From Eutreptiella sp. 'Long Island Sound 2002' (Eukaryota; Euglenozoa; Euglenophyceae; Eutreptiales; Eutreptiaceae): a stretch of DNA of 64,000 bases. The position numbers were made by a program, and so were the translations under genes. The DNA lies in the NCBI GenBank assembly GCA_964036045.1, contig OZ038378.1, forward strand, positions 171,871,285-171,935,284, read 5' to 3'. This document shows positions 21,118 to 31,313 of this stretch, one piece after another. The notes under the pieces are model-generated. The model saw only the letters and a program-made list of their open reading frames with translations. It was not told the origin of the DNA and made no database searches. How positions within the stretch are numbered: position 1 is the stretch's first letter; the number at the start of each line of letters is the position of its first letter.

Positions 21118-23369
21118 ATGTCACGTCCATCAGTTACACTGAGCGCCAAGACCCTGCCAAACAGGTCCCAGCCAGCGGCGGGGCCTGTAGCAGGACCTTC
21201 CAGGGCTATGTCCCTGAGCAGAAGAGATGATACAGTCGTTATGGACACTACTGGCTGGCGCGGAGAGCACCAAGCAAGAGGGGCGGAAGAAAAATATATG
21301 AGAGAAGCCCCTGAGGCGCCTGTGTTAACCCAGGAACGCCTCAGAAGCCTCGAAGGGAGGGATCCGATGGCGGCTGCCCTCCTGTCTGTCGTATCTTCCT
21401 TACCTCCTTCTGAGGATGCCCCTGATCCTGAAGCCCAGGCCGCGATGGAGAAGGTCGCCAGCGCCAAAGTGAAAGCCTGGAGAAAAGCGGGAAAGCAGGA
21501 GAAGGAGAAAGAACCGATGAAGGCGTATCCCATGTTCGGCACCACGTGGGGTGAGGGGTTCGAAGCACCTTATGGGGAAATATCCGCCACGACGTCCAAT
21601 GACTCCTCGGAATGGGAGGTGGACTGGATATCTAGAGAGCCTACCCCGTTGTTGCCTTCGAGGCCAAGACCACCTTCGCCTCGTGGGGTGTGCCCCGAAC
21701 CCGTGCGCGTGGAAAGAGGTTTACCTTCACGTATGGCTGCCCCTAAATTCGGTCTGGATGAGACCATGGAACTCCTTTCCCGGGTTCTGGGGGCTGGGGA
21801 TGAAGATCCTGATTTGAGTGCACTGTCTGCAGCACTCAAGGCTAAACTGGGGCTGTCTGAACTGAAGAAGCCCCCCTCGACCATGTCCCCGGGTGTTGAA
21901 CTCCTGACCCGGGGCGTGAAAAGCAGCAGAGGGATCCGCAGCACCCCCTTGGACACTTGTCCAAGCCCTTTCCATCCTCGTGTGAGGACTGTTCCTGTAT
22001 GCACTATTGGGGATTCTACTGAGGCTGAGATGGAGGACTATGGGCTGGCTGCACTGGCGCCACTTGCCACTGTCTACCCCTCACCCCCCTCAGGTGGAAA
22101 AGGTGACACTGGTGTACCTGGTCGGGGAACGAAGGGCATCGCCACAGCGAACCTTCAGATTGAGCTCCCTGAGTCCGATCCTAAAAACTTGCCCGAATGG
22201 GCCGAAGAGGTTTAGGCGTTTCTACTCCTCACCGGACAGCAACATGCTGATGTCCGGACCAAGTGCACGCTCATCAAGAAGTCATGCAAGAAAAAGTTCC
22301 TACAGCGGCAGGTGAAAACTGCCATCAGGAAGAGCTCCAGTTGGGGAGACTTCCTTAAAAGACTGGAACAAATGTACCCAGTCTACGAAACGGACCTGAG
22401 TGTCCGTACGGAGATAGAGGAACTACCCCCACTTCCTGAGTTCCCACAGCTGCCCGTATTTCTGAGTTCGTGGCGCAGCTAGAGGAGCTAATGGAGAGGA
22501 TGAACCCCTCCTCATACGGGCCTACAGAGCCTCATCTGTGGCTCGTGGGTAAAATTCCTCCCAGGACTTGGGAGAATTGTAAGGAGACGTCCGAGAGGAA
22601 ATCCCGGACTCATTTCTACGACGAGTTGGTCGATCTTCTGATCGAACTCGCCATGGAGAGAGAAAGCGACTCTCACATGGAGAAATACCTGCGCAACCAT
22701 CTGCGGAGGGCGGCCCCTGCTGAAAAGCCTCAGGGAGAGAGGTCCCCACAACCCCACTCTAACCCTGGGAAGGGTAAGGGAGGGCAACTGAAGCATATGA
22801 TCGAGACCCCCCCCGCTAAAGGCAAGGGAGCCCCCAATCTTTTTTATTGCAAGCCTACGGACGACAAGGGGGGACCATGTTACGCCCCCGACTGCGATGG
22901 ACACAGCTCTTGTATGCTCCAGCTGCGGCGGACGCAGAAGACCAAGGATGGTCAGGAGGTCGGACACCAGGACCACTTCCGCTGCACTATCATGTGTGGC
23001 TATTGCGGCAAGAGGAGGCACTACGAGGATGAGTGCCACATGAAATGCCGCGAGTCCGAGAAGCTAAAGAGGGCCGAGGAAGAACGGCGTAAGAACGCCG
23101 GTAAGGGGGGGGGAGGCAGTACACCTGGGGGAACTTTCGGTGGAGGTAACCCTGGAGGAGGGCAAGGAAACTCCGCACCCCCCACAGGTGGAAAACCAGG
23201 CCCCACCCCCAGGGGTGAGCAGCCTGGGGAGAAGCGAACCGTACCCTCTACCCCCAGCGCCGGTGGCGCTGACAAGGGAAACGAGAACGCCAAGAAGCGC
23301 CGCCTCAACTGGCACTCTAAGTGCCTGCAGGCGGCGGGCTTTGAAGTGAAATTCCCTGAAGGGAGATAG
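21118..23369 (+). pseudogene. gag: Chromovirus copy A Gag (nucleocapsid with CCHC zinc knuckle), broken
   Basis: The start ATG at 21118 is close to the primer site. The first 365 codons end at a TAG (22213-22215), but the capsid-like sequence continues in the same frame to about 22455. It then shifts to the frame of 22470-23369. The second part has a helical segment followed by a zinc knuckle, CGYC-x4-H-x4-C, at 22995-23036. A Gly/Pro/Lys-rich tail follows, ending FEVKFPEGR. The final TAG at 23367 is in the same frame as the protease that follows, as in elements that make Gag-Pol by stop-codon readthrough. The internal stop and frameshift show this copy is dead. Gag would package the element RNA. 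Confidence 0.7.
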
Positions 23370-24622
23370 GGGGGCGGCTCCGAGGAAGAAGATTTGGTTT
23401 TCTGGATCACCGTCAAAATAGGTGATCAGGTTTACAAAGCGGTCTTGGACACCGGCGCCACGCTCTCAATCGTGGCCCGCAGATTGCTAAAACAAGCCAA
23501 GATCCGGAAAACCAAAACAGTGGCCATAAGGGTAGGGGATGGTCGGACCATCCATTCCCTGGGGGGGGTTGATGTGACTGCATGTCTAGGCGATGAGGAG
23601 GTGACGCAGCACTGCAAAGTGCTTGACACCACGCCTTTGACATTGTCATTGGCACTGACTTTCTGCGCTTCAACCCCCAGGTGACGTTGCTGTCCTTGCA
23701 ACGTCCCTACGCCCTTCACTGCGATTTTGGCAGTGGCCTATACTCTGTCCCTCTGGAGCTGTCAGGTCTAAAAGAATCCAGTCTACGTTACGCGAACCGG
23801 TCTTACAGAACTGAGAACTATCAGCTGGTGCGGCCAGTGTTGGAAAGCCCACTGGCCGCCCTGCAGCTGGACCTGAATGAAATTCAGGTAGAACTGTTCG
23901 CGAGTAAAGAGCAGCATCTGATGCAGCTCTACTGCTCGCGCAACCTGAACAATGTGTACCGCTTTTACTGGAAATCAATGGGGTTGTGCTACGCAAACCC
24001 CCCCTTCTCCCAGCTCGCCAAGGTGATTACCAAAATCGCCCTCGAAGGAGCGAGAGTGGGCCTGTGCATCCCCGACCGGGGTTCCACAGGTGAACACGCC
24101 TATTGGAGGCGCCTCTTGGACCGTATGACCGTGGTAAGGACTGAACTGCCCAACGGTCCCATGTACGTCCCTGAGGACTCTCAGGAGACCATGCCCGCCC
24201 CTGAATGGGGCAGTTTCCTATCCATCGTAGATGGTGCTCTAAACCCCGTGCCCGTGAGTGACCTTGATCAGGTTGTACTCAAGGAGTTGATGGCCGAAAA
24301 CAAGGGCCTTACCCTCCATGATCTCAAGAAGAGATCTGAGTACTCTTCGGTTACCACTACGAGTGGTGAGTGCCCCGATGAGCCGGAGACACCAGCAGTC
24401 TCTACTCCGCTGGCTGATGCTGACGACCGCCTGAGCGATATCGCCAGTGTAATACCTCCGGTCGACCCGGAGGTTGTGACACTGAAGCATAGCGCTTTCC
24501 TAGCGCAGTTGCTCATGGAAGAGGTGGACCTAGGCGAGTCCGCCCCTGCTGGGTCTAATGATCACGCCGTGTTCTGTATGAGGGCCACTGATGGCCCCTC
24601 AGGTCAGGTACCTGGCGATTAA
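23370..24622 (+). pseudogene. pol: Copy A Pol, first part: aspartic protease and Dam-like methyltransferase domain
   Basis: A retropepsin begins with LVFWITV and has the catalytic DTGAT at 23448-23462. A one-base frameshift near 23634 moves the frame, after which the flap/GTDF region is in the frame running to 24622. Then comes a segment of about 110 residues: VELFAS, LYCSRN, YRFYW, YANPPFSQL (NPPF at 23996-24007), VGLCIPD and YWRRLLDR. This order matches the N6-adenine methyltransferases of the phage Dam type and the equivalent domain of DIRS retroelements. An acidic linker follows. A TAA at 24620 interrupts the frame, which continues into the RT part. Activity is not expected because the gene is broken. 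Confidence 0.65.
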
Positions 24623-24637
24623 CCCTCACCAAATAAC

Positions 24638-26706
24638 ATGCCCGTGTCTTGGTATGATGTGCAGGAACTACAGCAGGTCCTGTGGGCTAAGGCTGAGGGT
24701 ATCGAGCGACGGACCCGCCTGGACCTCCTCAAGAGGACCTGGAAAACCTCTATTTGGTCCGAGGAGGATGATGAAGAGATGATCCTCCCCGATCCTGAGA
24801 CCCCTCCGGTATACTCCCTCCACTATGCCCAGGAACGCCAGGACTGGGAGGATGAGTTGCCCCCCGAAACGGTGGGGCGTATAAAAAAGCAGGATAAAGG
24901 GAAGAGTAACCTCCGCGCTGAGGAGGATTTTTCTGAGAAAGTGGAGAGCATGAATCTCGACCCCCGTCTCACTAAGCTCATCCACAAGTATCAGGAGGTT
25001 TTTGGAGCTTTGCCCCCACCCCTGTCTTGTAAGAAACTGGTCCAGATTGACCTCAAACTCAAACCAGAGTTTGAAGGGTCGGTAGTGAGGCGGCGTCCAT
25101 ACCCCGCCCCACAAGACCAAACTGACGAGATCGAACGCCAGATCCAAGAGTGTATAGATGCTGGCCTCGTCGAGGAGTATAAGCACGGGGACTACCCCCG
25201 CCATTGTAGCCCTTGTCTTCTGGTTGCTAAACCTTGGTCCACTGCTATGCGCTTGGTCGTTGACTATGGGGAGGTCAATAAAAAGACGCAGAACCACTCA
25301 GGGACTATCCCCAACATGGACAACACCCTGGAGAGAATTGCTAAGTGTCGATTCAAGACCAAGATGGATAAGCGCAGTGGCTTCTGGCAAACAGACCTAA
25401 CCCGAGCAGCCCAGGAACTGCTCGCCTTTGTAACCCCTAAGGGCCGTGTCTTCCGCTGGAAGGTCATGCCCTTTGGTGTCGCGAATGCCCCTGCTCTCTT
25501 TCAGGAGCTGATGAACAAAATCTTATATATCCTGAGACACAGACCCCTTGTGCAGGAACTGGTTTCCCGCGGGGCTGAGATGGAGGCCCACATCGACGAC
25601 GTGAGCCTGGGCACTAATACCCAAGAGGATCATATCCTCCTCCTGCAAGAGTTTTTCACCGTCTGTCAGGAAAACCATCTCCGCATCAAACTCGAGAAGT
25701 GTGAGTTTATGCGAGAGGAGATGGAGTACCTATGGTTTGACGTGGGGTATGGCTGGTGGAAACCAGCCGCGTCTAAGATGCAGACCCTACAGGACATGCA
25801 GATACGTGACGACCCTAAGAAGGGTCTACACGATGTGCGGAGTTTTATTGGCGCCTGCAATTTTTACCGACGCCATATCCACAACTTTACGTATTCATCA
25901 GCCCCCCTGACTGACCTCATAAAGAAGACCAACCCTTGGCGGTGGACCGACAAGGAGGAGGCCTGTTTTCAGGAGTTGAAGAGGAAAATATCTTCCACCA
26001 ACTGCCTGGGGGTGCCCCGCCCTCAGGGCGAGATAATACTCGTCACGGATGCGTGTGACGTAGGGGGGGTGGTACCCTATACCAGTGGCAGGAGCTTAAC
26101 CCCAATGAGTTGTCGCACTGCCAGTTTCACACTTCAGGTCTGAACCGCGATGGAACCCTGAAGCATGACTATCCCGCCAATGAATGGCGTCTGGTGCCTC
26201 TGGGGCACTGGAACTGGAAGTGGAATCAAGCACGATCCAACTACAGTACCTACGACCAGGAACTCCTGGCTGGGATGCTCGTGCTCTCTTCCCAATCCCG
26301 TCTTCTACGTACTAACCCTGTTGTATGGCTCTGTGACCAAGAGCCCGTGAAGACATTTCAGAAGGGCCCGCCTCCTGAAAAGGCGAAACTAAAACGATGG
26401 TGGACATACCTGAGTCAGTTCAGGTTGACCGTCCATCATATACCAGGTATAAAGAACGAGATGGCTGACTACATCTCGCGTAATAACTTGGACGCCCTCC
26501 TAGGTGAGAGCTCTGAAGCGTTGGCCAAAGAGGCGTTCCAGCGTACGGATGTCCAGCTTGACCTGTCCATGCGCACTGCTGGTATCCTGGAGGGTTGGAG
26601 TCTAACCGACTATCAGTCAGAGTATAAAGAAATACTCCAAACCCTCAGCACCGCTCTCGAACACCGTGTCATTGACGGGCACCAGTGGTATAAAAACAAT
26701 CAGTAG
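24638..26706 (+). pseudogene. pol: Copy A Pol, reverse transcriptase and RNase H
   Basis: This is Ty3/gypsy RT in the same frame as the preceding part. It contains RLVVDYGEVN, then KTKMDKRSGFWQ, MPFGVANAPALFQELM and the catalytic HIDD at 25589-25600 (usually YVDD or YIDD). It ends with the DVRSFIGACNFYRRHI connection. RNase H begins at VTDACDVGG; a frameshift near 26066 moves it into 26110-26706, which has STYDQELLAGML, WLCDQEPV and the final ADYISR. The RT has a Gly-to-Trp change (YLWFDVGY against YLGFDVGY in copy B). A TAG at 26704 cuts the reading before the integrase. About 70% of residues match copy B, so the two are related but separate families. Confidence 0.8.
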
Positions 26707-28187
26707 CTCTTCTACGAGGACCGTATTGTTGTGCTGAGGCACGACTGGATGGGTGCCTACAGTGGTCCCATCTCAGTTCCGGTCACACTGGCGCTAATCG
26801 CTCAGTGGACTTCTTCCGTGAGTGTTTCTACTGTAGTCTAACCCTGACTGAACTGAGGTCGCGTATGCAGACCATTGTGGATGCTTGTGGCTGTCATGCC
26901 AGCAAGCAGAGCGACAGTAGGGATAGGGGCCTGATCTCCAGCTTACCAATACCCTATTGTGCTAACTCTCTTCTCTACGTGGATTTCATCCACGGCCTAC
27001 CACGCTTCGGCGGCTATGATAGTTGCCTAGTGGTAACCTGTGGCCTATCTCGCTTCACCCGTGTGTTCCCTTGCAATAAGAAAATCACAGGTGAGCAGAC
27101 TGTGAAACTGTTGGTCGAACAATGGTTCGAGCCTTATGGAGCACCTAAGCAGGTGCACTCTGATGAGGATGTACGCATCCGCAGTGACACTGGGTGGTAC
27201 AAACGAGTGCTAAATGCCTTCAACGTGGGGGTAACCACAGGTGTGCCCTATACCCACACGTCTAACCCTCTCTGTGAGAGACAGAACCGTGTGGTGGAGC
27301 AAAACTTAAGAATCCTGATGAAACAGGAGTGTACCAAGGACTGGGTACGCCTAGTGCCCTGGGCAGTGCTGACCATGAACTCACAGCGGAGCTCCTCTAC
27401 GGGTTTCACCCCCCACGAACTGTTCCATGGAGGACGACCTGCATGGTTCTTCAAAACCCCCTTTCCTGAGGACTTCAAGAGCCCTGTGGGAGATTGGCTG
27501 GAACACAAGCAATCTCTGGCTAACCAGGCTGGGACTAACCTGAGACACATTCGTGACTGTGAACTGAGCCGACGGAACCGCTTACGGCAACCTGCCAGCT
27601 TCAAGGTTGGTGACCTTGTTTTGGTTCACCATTCACGCCTACCCTGCTGGCCACGTAACTGCCTACAGGACCCTTATTTTGGACCCTATCGTATCATCAG
27701 GATAGATGGATCCAGGATCCATGTCAGGTGCAGTCCACGTCTAGGTGGTGAACTGCTGTGTGCACCTAAACAGTTGAGGCACTATCACTCCCCTGACGAT
27801 TTGTCTTGGGACGAGTGGCGCCTCAGCGACAGTGAAGTCGAGCGTATAGACCTAGAGAACGCTGCCAGTCCAGAGGAGGCAGACGAACTCGAAGAGATGA
27901 CTGCCGATGACATGGCGGTCGATGGTTACTACGTGGTTGCAGGTATTGCTCGCCACGAGTATAAACAGGGCTGGAAATTCCTAACCCTGTGGGATGGCTA
28001 TGGGTTATCTGAGGCGACCTAGGAACCTATGTCAGCCTTCATACAACCAGATGGGAGTATCAACCCCATCTTCCGTTCCTACCTCGTTGAGAACAACGAG
28101 GGGCAGCTACTAACCCGTGCTGAGACTATGTCCCAGGGCAAAAAGCGAAACCAATTTTCCTGTGTCAGTCTACTGACTGTGTTCTAA
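26707..28187 (+). pseudogene. pol: Copy A Pol, integrase with C-terminal chromodomain, broken
   Basis: The zinc-binding N-terminus is in another frame before 26805 and is damaged. The core (26805-28022) has LLYVDFIHG for the first catalytic Asp, SDEDVRIRSD for the second, and NPLCERQNRV carrying the Glu, with DD35E-type spacing. An SH3-like region (VGDLVLVHHSRLP, then PYFGPYRIIRIDG) and an acidic linker follow. A chromodomain (YYVVAGIARHEY ... FLTLWDGYGLSEAT) comes last; in it the Trp codon before EP is a TAG at 28020-28022. The frame runs on to 28187. Chromodomain integrases direct insertion to modified chromatin in chromoviruses. Confidence 0.75.
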
Positions 28188-28385
28188 CCTCACAGGTGCA
28201 GTGAGCACTCCGGTGCAGACGTGCCTGCGTATGGGTGTAAGAGCAGTTGTCACAGTTGCCCCGCATTGCATCGCAGGACAGGACCATTAGCCCCCCGTGA
28301 CAACCACTCCCTGGCCGAAGGCCATTGATTTTTCACAGACTACTGCTTACTGAGCACTGCACTGACCCTGTCTGTGCCCTGCCTA

Positions 28386-29900
28386 GGTATGTGTGAGTGT
28401 GCTATGCCTGAGGTCCTAAGAGCAAGTTGCAGAAGCGGTGTCCTAATTATACCCAAGTCTGCACGCTTGCTAAACCTGGACGGTTTTCTTATTGATGCCA
28501 CGGGGTACGCCCCGGGTCTCCCCTCCCCTATGCGCCCAATTTCTGTGCTGGCACAAAACCTTGGGGGAATACCCAGCGTACTAATCCAGGTATTGTTTTG
28601 CCTACCTACCTGACTACTAAAGGGAGGGGTGGCCAAAAGCTATGAAGGCATGAAAACGCCATTTTGCTAAGTGGCCAAAACACTGACCTAACCACTGCCA
28701 CAGCCCACCAACCCTGCTATAATTGCAGGAAACGGGTGGGACAGTGACACACGCACTACAGGTCCTACACACCCTACAGTGGCACCATCCTGGTGGGCGA
28801 GCGCTACTGCAACTGGCTCAAGCCCGCACGCAGGACTACCACGCCTACACCCACACTCTACTGGGCGTTGCGATGGCAAAGGTCTCATGAGTCCTAATGA
28901 CCCTCCTGTGAAGAAGGGAAGAGAAAACAGCGCTGCTAAGCAACTGTGGCCTAACAGGGACGTCATAACACGTTTCCCTGCTAGGGCTTGGAGGGAAGGG
29001 GTGCTCTTGTTGCGTGCACAGCGCGGATGTCGATGGAGTCAAACTGCCCTCGCCACTCCTGGCTGAGGCGCAGTCATTTGATTGTGTGATCAGCGCCGTA
29101 TCTTTTAGCACGGCTCAAGGGACTGCACCAATCACCCTGTACCTCTCCCACCTGTACAACAGAGGCCAATGGACTGGGTTCAAGACGGAGGAACCAAGAC
29201 ACACTCCACATATTATACGCTTCTTAGTGTGCCCTATAATACACTGTTCCTGAACCCAGTTGCAAGCAAGCAAGCTTAAGGACTTCGCCCGTTCCCTTAC
29301 GGAACGTAGGGCGAAGCCCTGGGTAACCTGGCAAGGGTTCATACCGCGTGCACAGCGCGTGGCCTACTGTCAAATCCCTTTAATGCATCGTGTGCACGCA
29401 TGCAGGGAAGGGAGGCGAGACCATAACCACACTGACTCAACCAGGAGGTGAGCTCCTCCTGGGCTTACCCACCTTACTCACCATGCATCGTGTGAATGCC
29501 CAAGTGAAGCGAACGCAAAACAACCCTATTGCGAGTTATTAACAAGCCTAAGCGTTTTAAGCAACCCTACATTAACGCTACGGCTACACACGAGCAAACA
29601 CTTTGTTTTCTTACCTGTGAGGAGAGAACAAGGATGAATTGGGGTACAGGGAAAGCGCCACAGCGTGTGAATGCCTCAATTAGGCACATGCATCGCGAGC
29701 ACAGTGCATATTCTAACCCTACGTGCGCGCTGCGTGCTCCATTCACATCGCATACCTTTCATTCCTGTTTTGACCTGTGCAGAGCAAGAGAGAGGAGCAC
29801 CGGAACCCCCAACGAACACAGCGTTGACAACCCTAACGTTTTAACGAAGCAACCAACACGAACACAATGCATGCGTGTGAGATGACACTGGTATACATGA
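28386..29900 (+). repeat. Non-coding 3' tail of copy A, shared with copy B
   Basis: From 'gtatgtgtgagtgtgctat' at about 28386 onward the sequence matches 39399-40600 in the same order, interrupted by divergent patches. Conserved points include 'gcagaagcggtgtcctaatt', 'ccacggggtacgccccggg', 'acgcgtataatacac'-like TATA sequence near 29231-29243 and a stem-loop at 29283-29316. It may be a 3' LTR or 3' UTR of the family. It does not match the LTR at 20317-21056, so the two ends of copy A are not demonstrably one element. Confidence 0.65.
29283..29316 (+). promoter_or_regulatory. Conserved stem-loop in copy A tail
   Basis: Outer stem cttcgccc/gggcgaag (8 bp), inner stem gttcc/ggaac (5 bp), loop cttac and a 3-base 'gta' bulge on the 3' side. 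The equivalent structure in copy B at 40319-40352 keeps the pairing with different bases at four pairs. It probably acts at the RNA level, for example in 3'-end formation or packaging; its role is inferred. Confidence 0.6.
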
Positions 29901-30380
29901 GAGGTGGGTTGTCCACCTGCTCTGTGGTGTGGGTTGAGTTTGAATATCTTTCCCTGAAGTTTATAAAAATTTTGATGCAACTGTGCAAAAAGTTCCTTTA
30001 GAACTTTAAAAACTACGGCTCATACCTTCTTTTCCAAAAGCCGTTTACGCTTGCGCAACCTTGTTTTTTGAAGTCAGCTTCCGTTGCGCTTGTCTGCGAC
30101 TTTGAGTTTTGGTGTAAAAATGAAGATTTCTCGCGTGATTTCGTCAATTTTTAGCGATTTGACTTGTTAAATCGCTACACCTTTCGCTAAACCACAGGAT
30201 TCACTCCCTGTTGGTCCTCATTTCTATTTTTTTCAGCTCCTGGAGTTTTGTGGGCTCCATCAGGAGTATTGCTCCGCCCTGGCCGTTGGTCAGGACGATT
30301 ACTGAAATACGTTGTTTATAGGGCGATGACCGTCCGCATTAGAGCGGTGGATCCTACCCTAGTGGGTCCTGGCGGCGGAC
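29901..30380. other. Spacer between chromovirus copies; no gene
   Basis: This is an AT-rich sequence with several 'ctttaaa' and 'tttgaagtc' stretches. No LTR for copy B could be identified here, although its Gag start follows directly. A stop codon at 30360-30362 precedes the first in-frame ATG of Gag at 30381. Confidence 0.5.
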
Positions 30381-31313
30381 ATGGTCGGAGGGGTGCTCCA
30401 CGCATCCCGTGTGCGGGGGGCGTGCCCACAGTGGACCATCCAGGTGTACACCCCCCCACGGGCGTGGCCCTTCTCCACGTGGGCGGTGCTCGCCGTTATG
30501 TGGCACCTGGCACCGGAGGACGCCCCCACAGCGACCGCGGAGGAAATCGCCCGGGACCTCCACACCTGGCCGGCCGACCAGGATTATCCCTGGCGCAGGC
30601 CCCGGGGCGGCCTCCCAGTGGCATCCGCGGCAGAGGGGCTCAGCCTCGCGGCAACCCTCCAACGGCACCCTGACAAGAAGGCACGCCACTTCCTGCAGAC
30701 GGGCACGGTCCCGGCCACCCCGCCAGACTCCTAGTGGCGATGGGACGCAGGGGAGGCGCAACCGCTGCCGGGCCCCTGGGTCCTCCCGTTGTGGTATTTG
30801 CCCATGGGCACCCTGGCCCACGCCACTCAAGCCGTCAAGGGGGCTTTCCCGCAGCCGCTCCTCCCTGGCGTGGCCCTGCTCCGCAGCCTGCAGGCGGGGG
30901 CCGCCTGGGTACGGTGGAAGGAAGGAAAACGGCGCTCGAGCAAAGGCTCAGGCAAAGGTGGAGGCAAAGGCAAAGGCAACGACTCCGGCAAGGGCAGGTC
31001 GAAAGGACGTGGTCAAGGGCAAGACAAGGGTCAAGGTGGACAAGGAGGAGGCGGTAACCGCCAGCCGGACAACAAGAACAAGGACAAGAACGGAGGCAAC
31101 CCCAACCCTAATCCAGGGGGGAACTCCGAGCCCTCTGGCGGGCAGTCTGGACCTACCACACGCTCACAAACGCAGGCCCAGCAAGAACAAGGAGCCAAGC
31201 GTGAGCATGAAGGTGGTGAAGACGGCAACGCTAAGAGGAGGAGCCGTTTCATGAGGACGGCCCGCAAATTGCGGAACAAGGGGTTCGAGGTGACCCGTCC
31301 CGCGGAGTTCTGA
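30381..31313 (+). pseudogene. gag: Chromovirus copy B Gag-like protein
   Basis: The frame opens at the ATG of 30381. A TAG at 30732-30734 interrupts it, and the same frame then runs to 31313. The N-terminal half is globular (WTIQVYTPPRAWPF ... EEIARDLHTWPADQDYPW). The C-terminal third is a Lys/Gly/Gln-rich basic region (KGSGKGGGKGKG and GQGQDKGQGG), ending RKLRNKGFEVTRPAEF. This parallels the end of copy A Gag (FEVKFPEGR). No CCHC knuckle was seen, unlike copy A. The closing TGA at 31311 is in the same frame as the protease, again giving the Gag-stop-Pol arrangement. GC content is higher than in pol. Confidence 0.55.

Noticed and set aside
28723-28890. Small ORF shared by the tails of copies A and B (HALQVLHTLQWHHPGG)
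   Set aside because: No ATG, and the differences between copies are mostly amino-acid changing. Shared non-coding ancestry explains the match.
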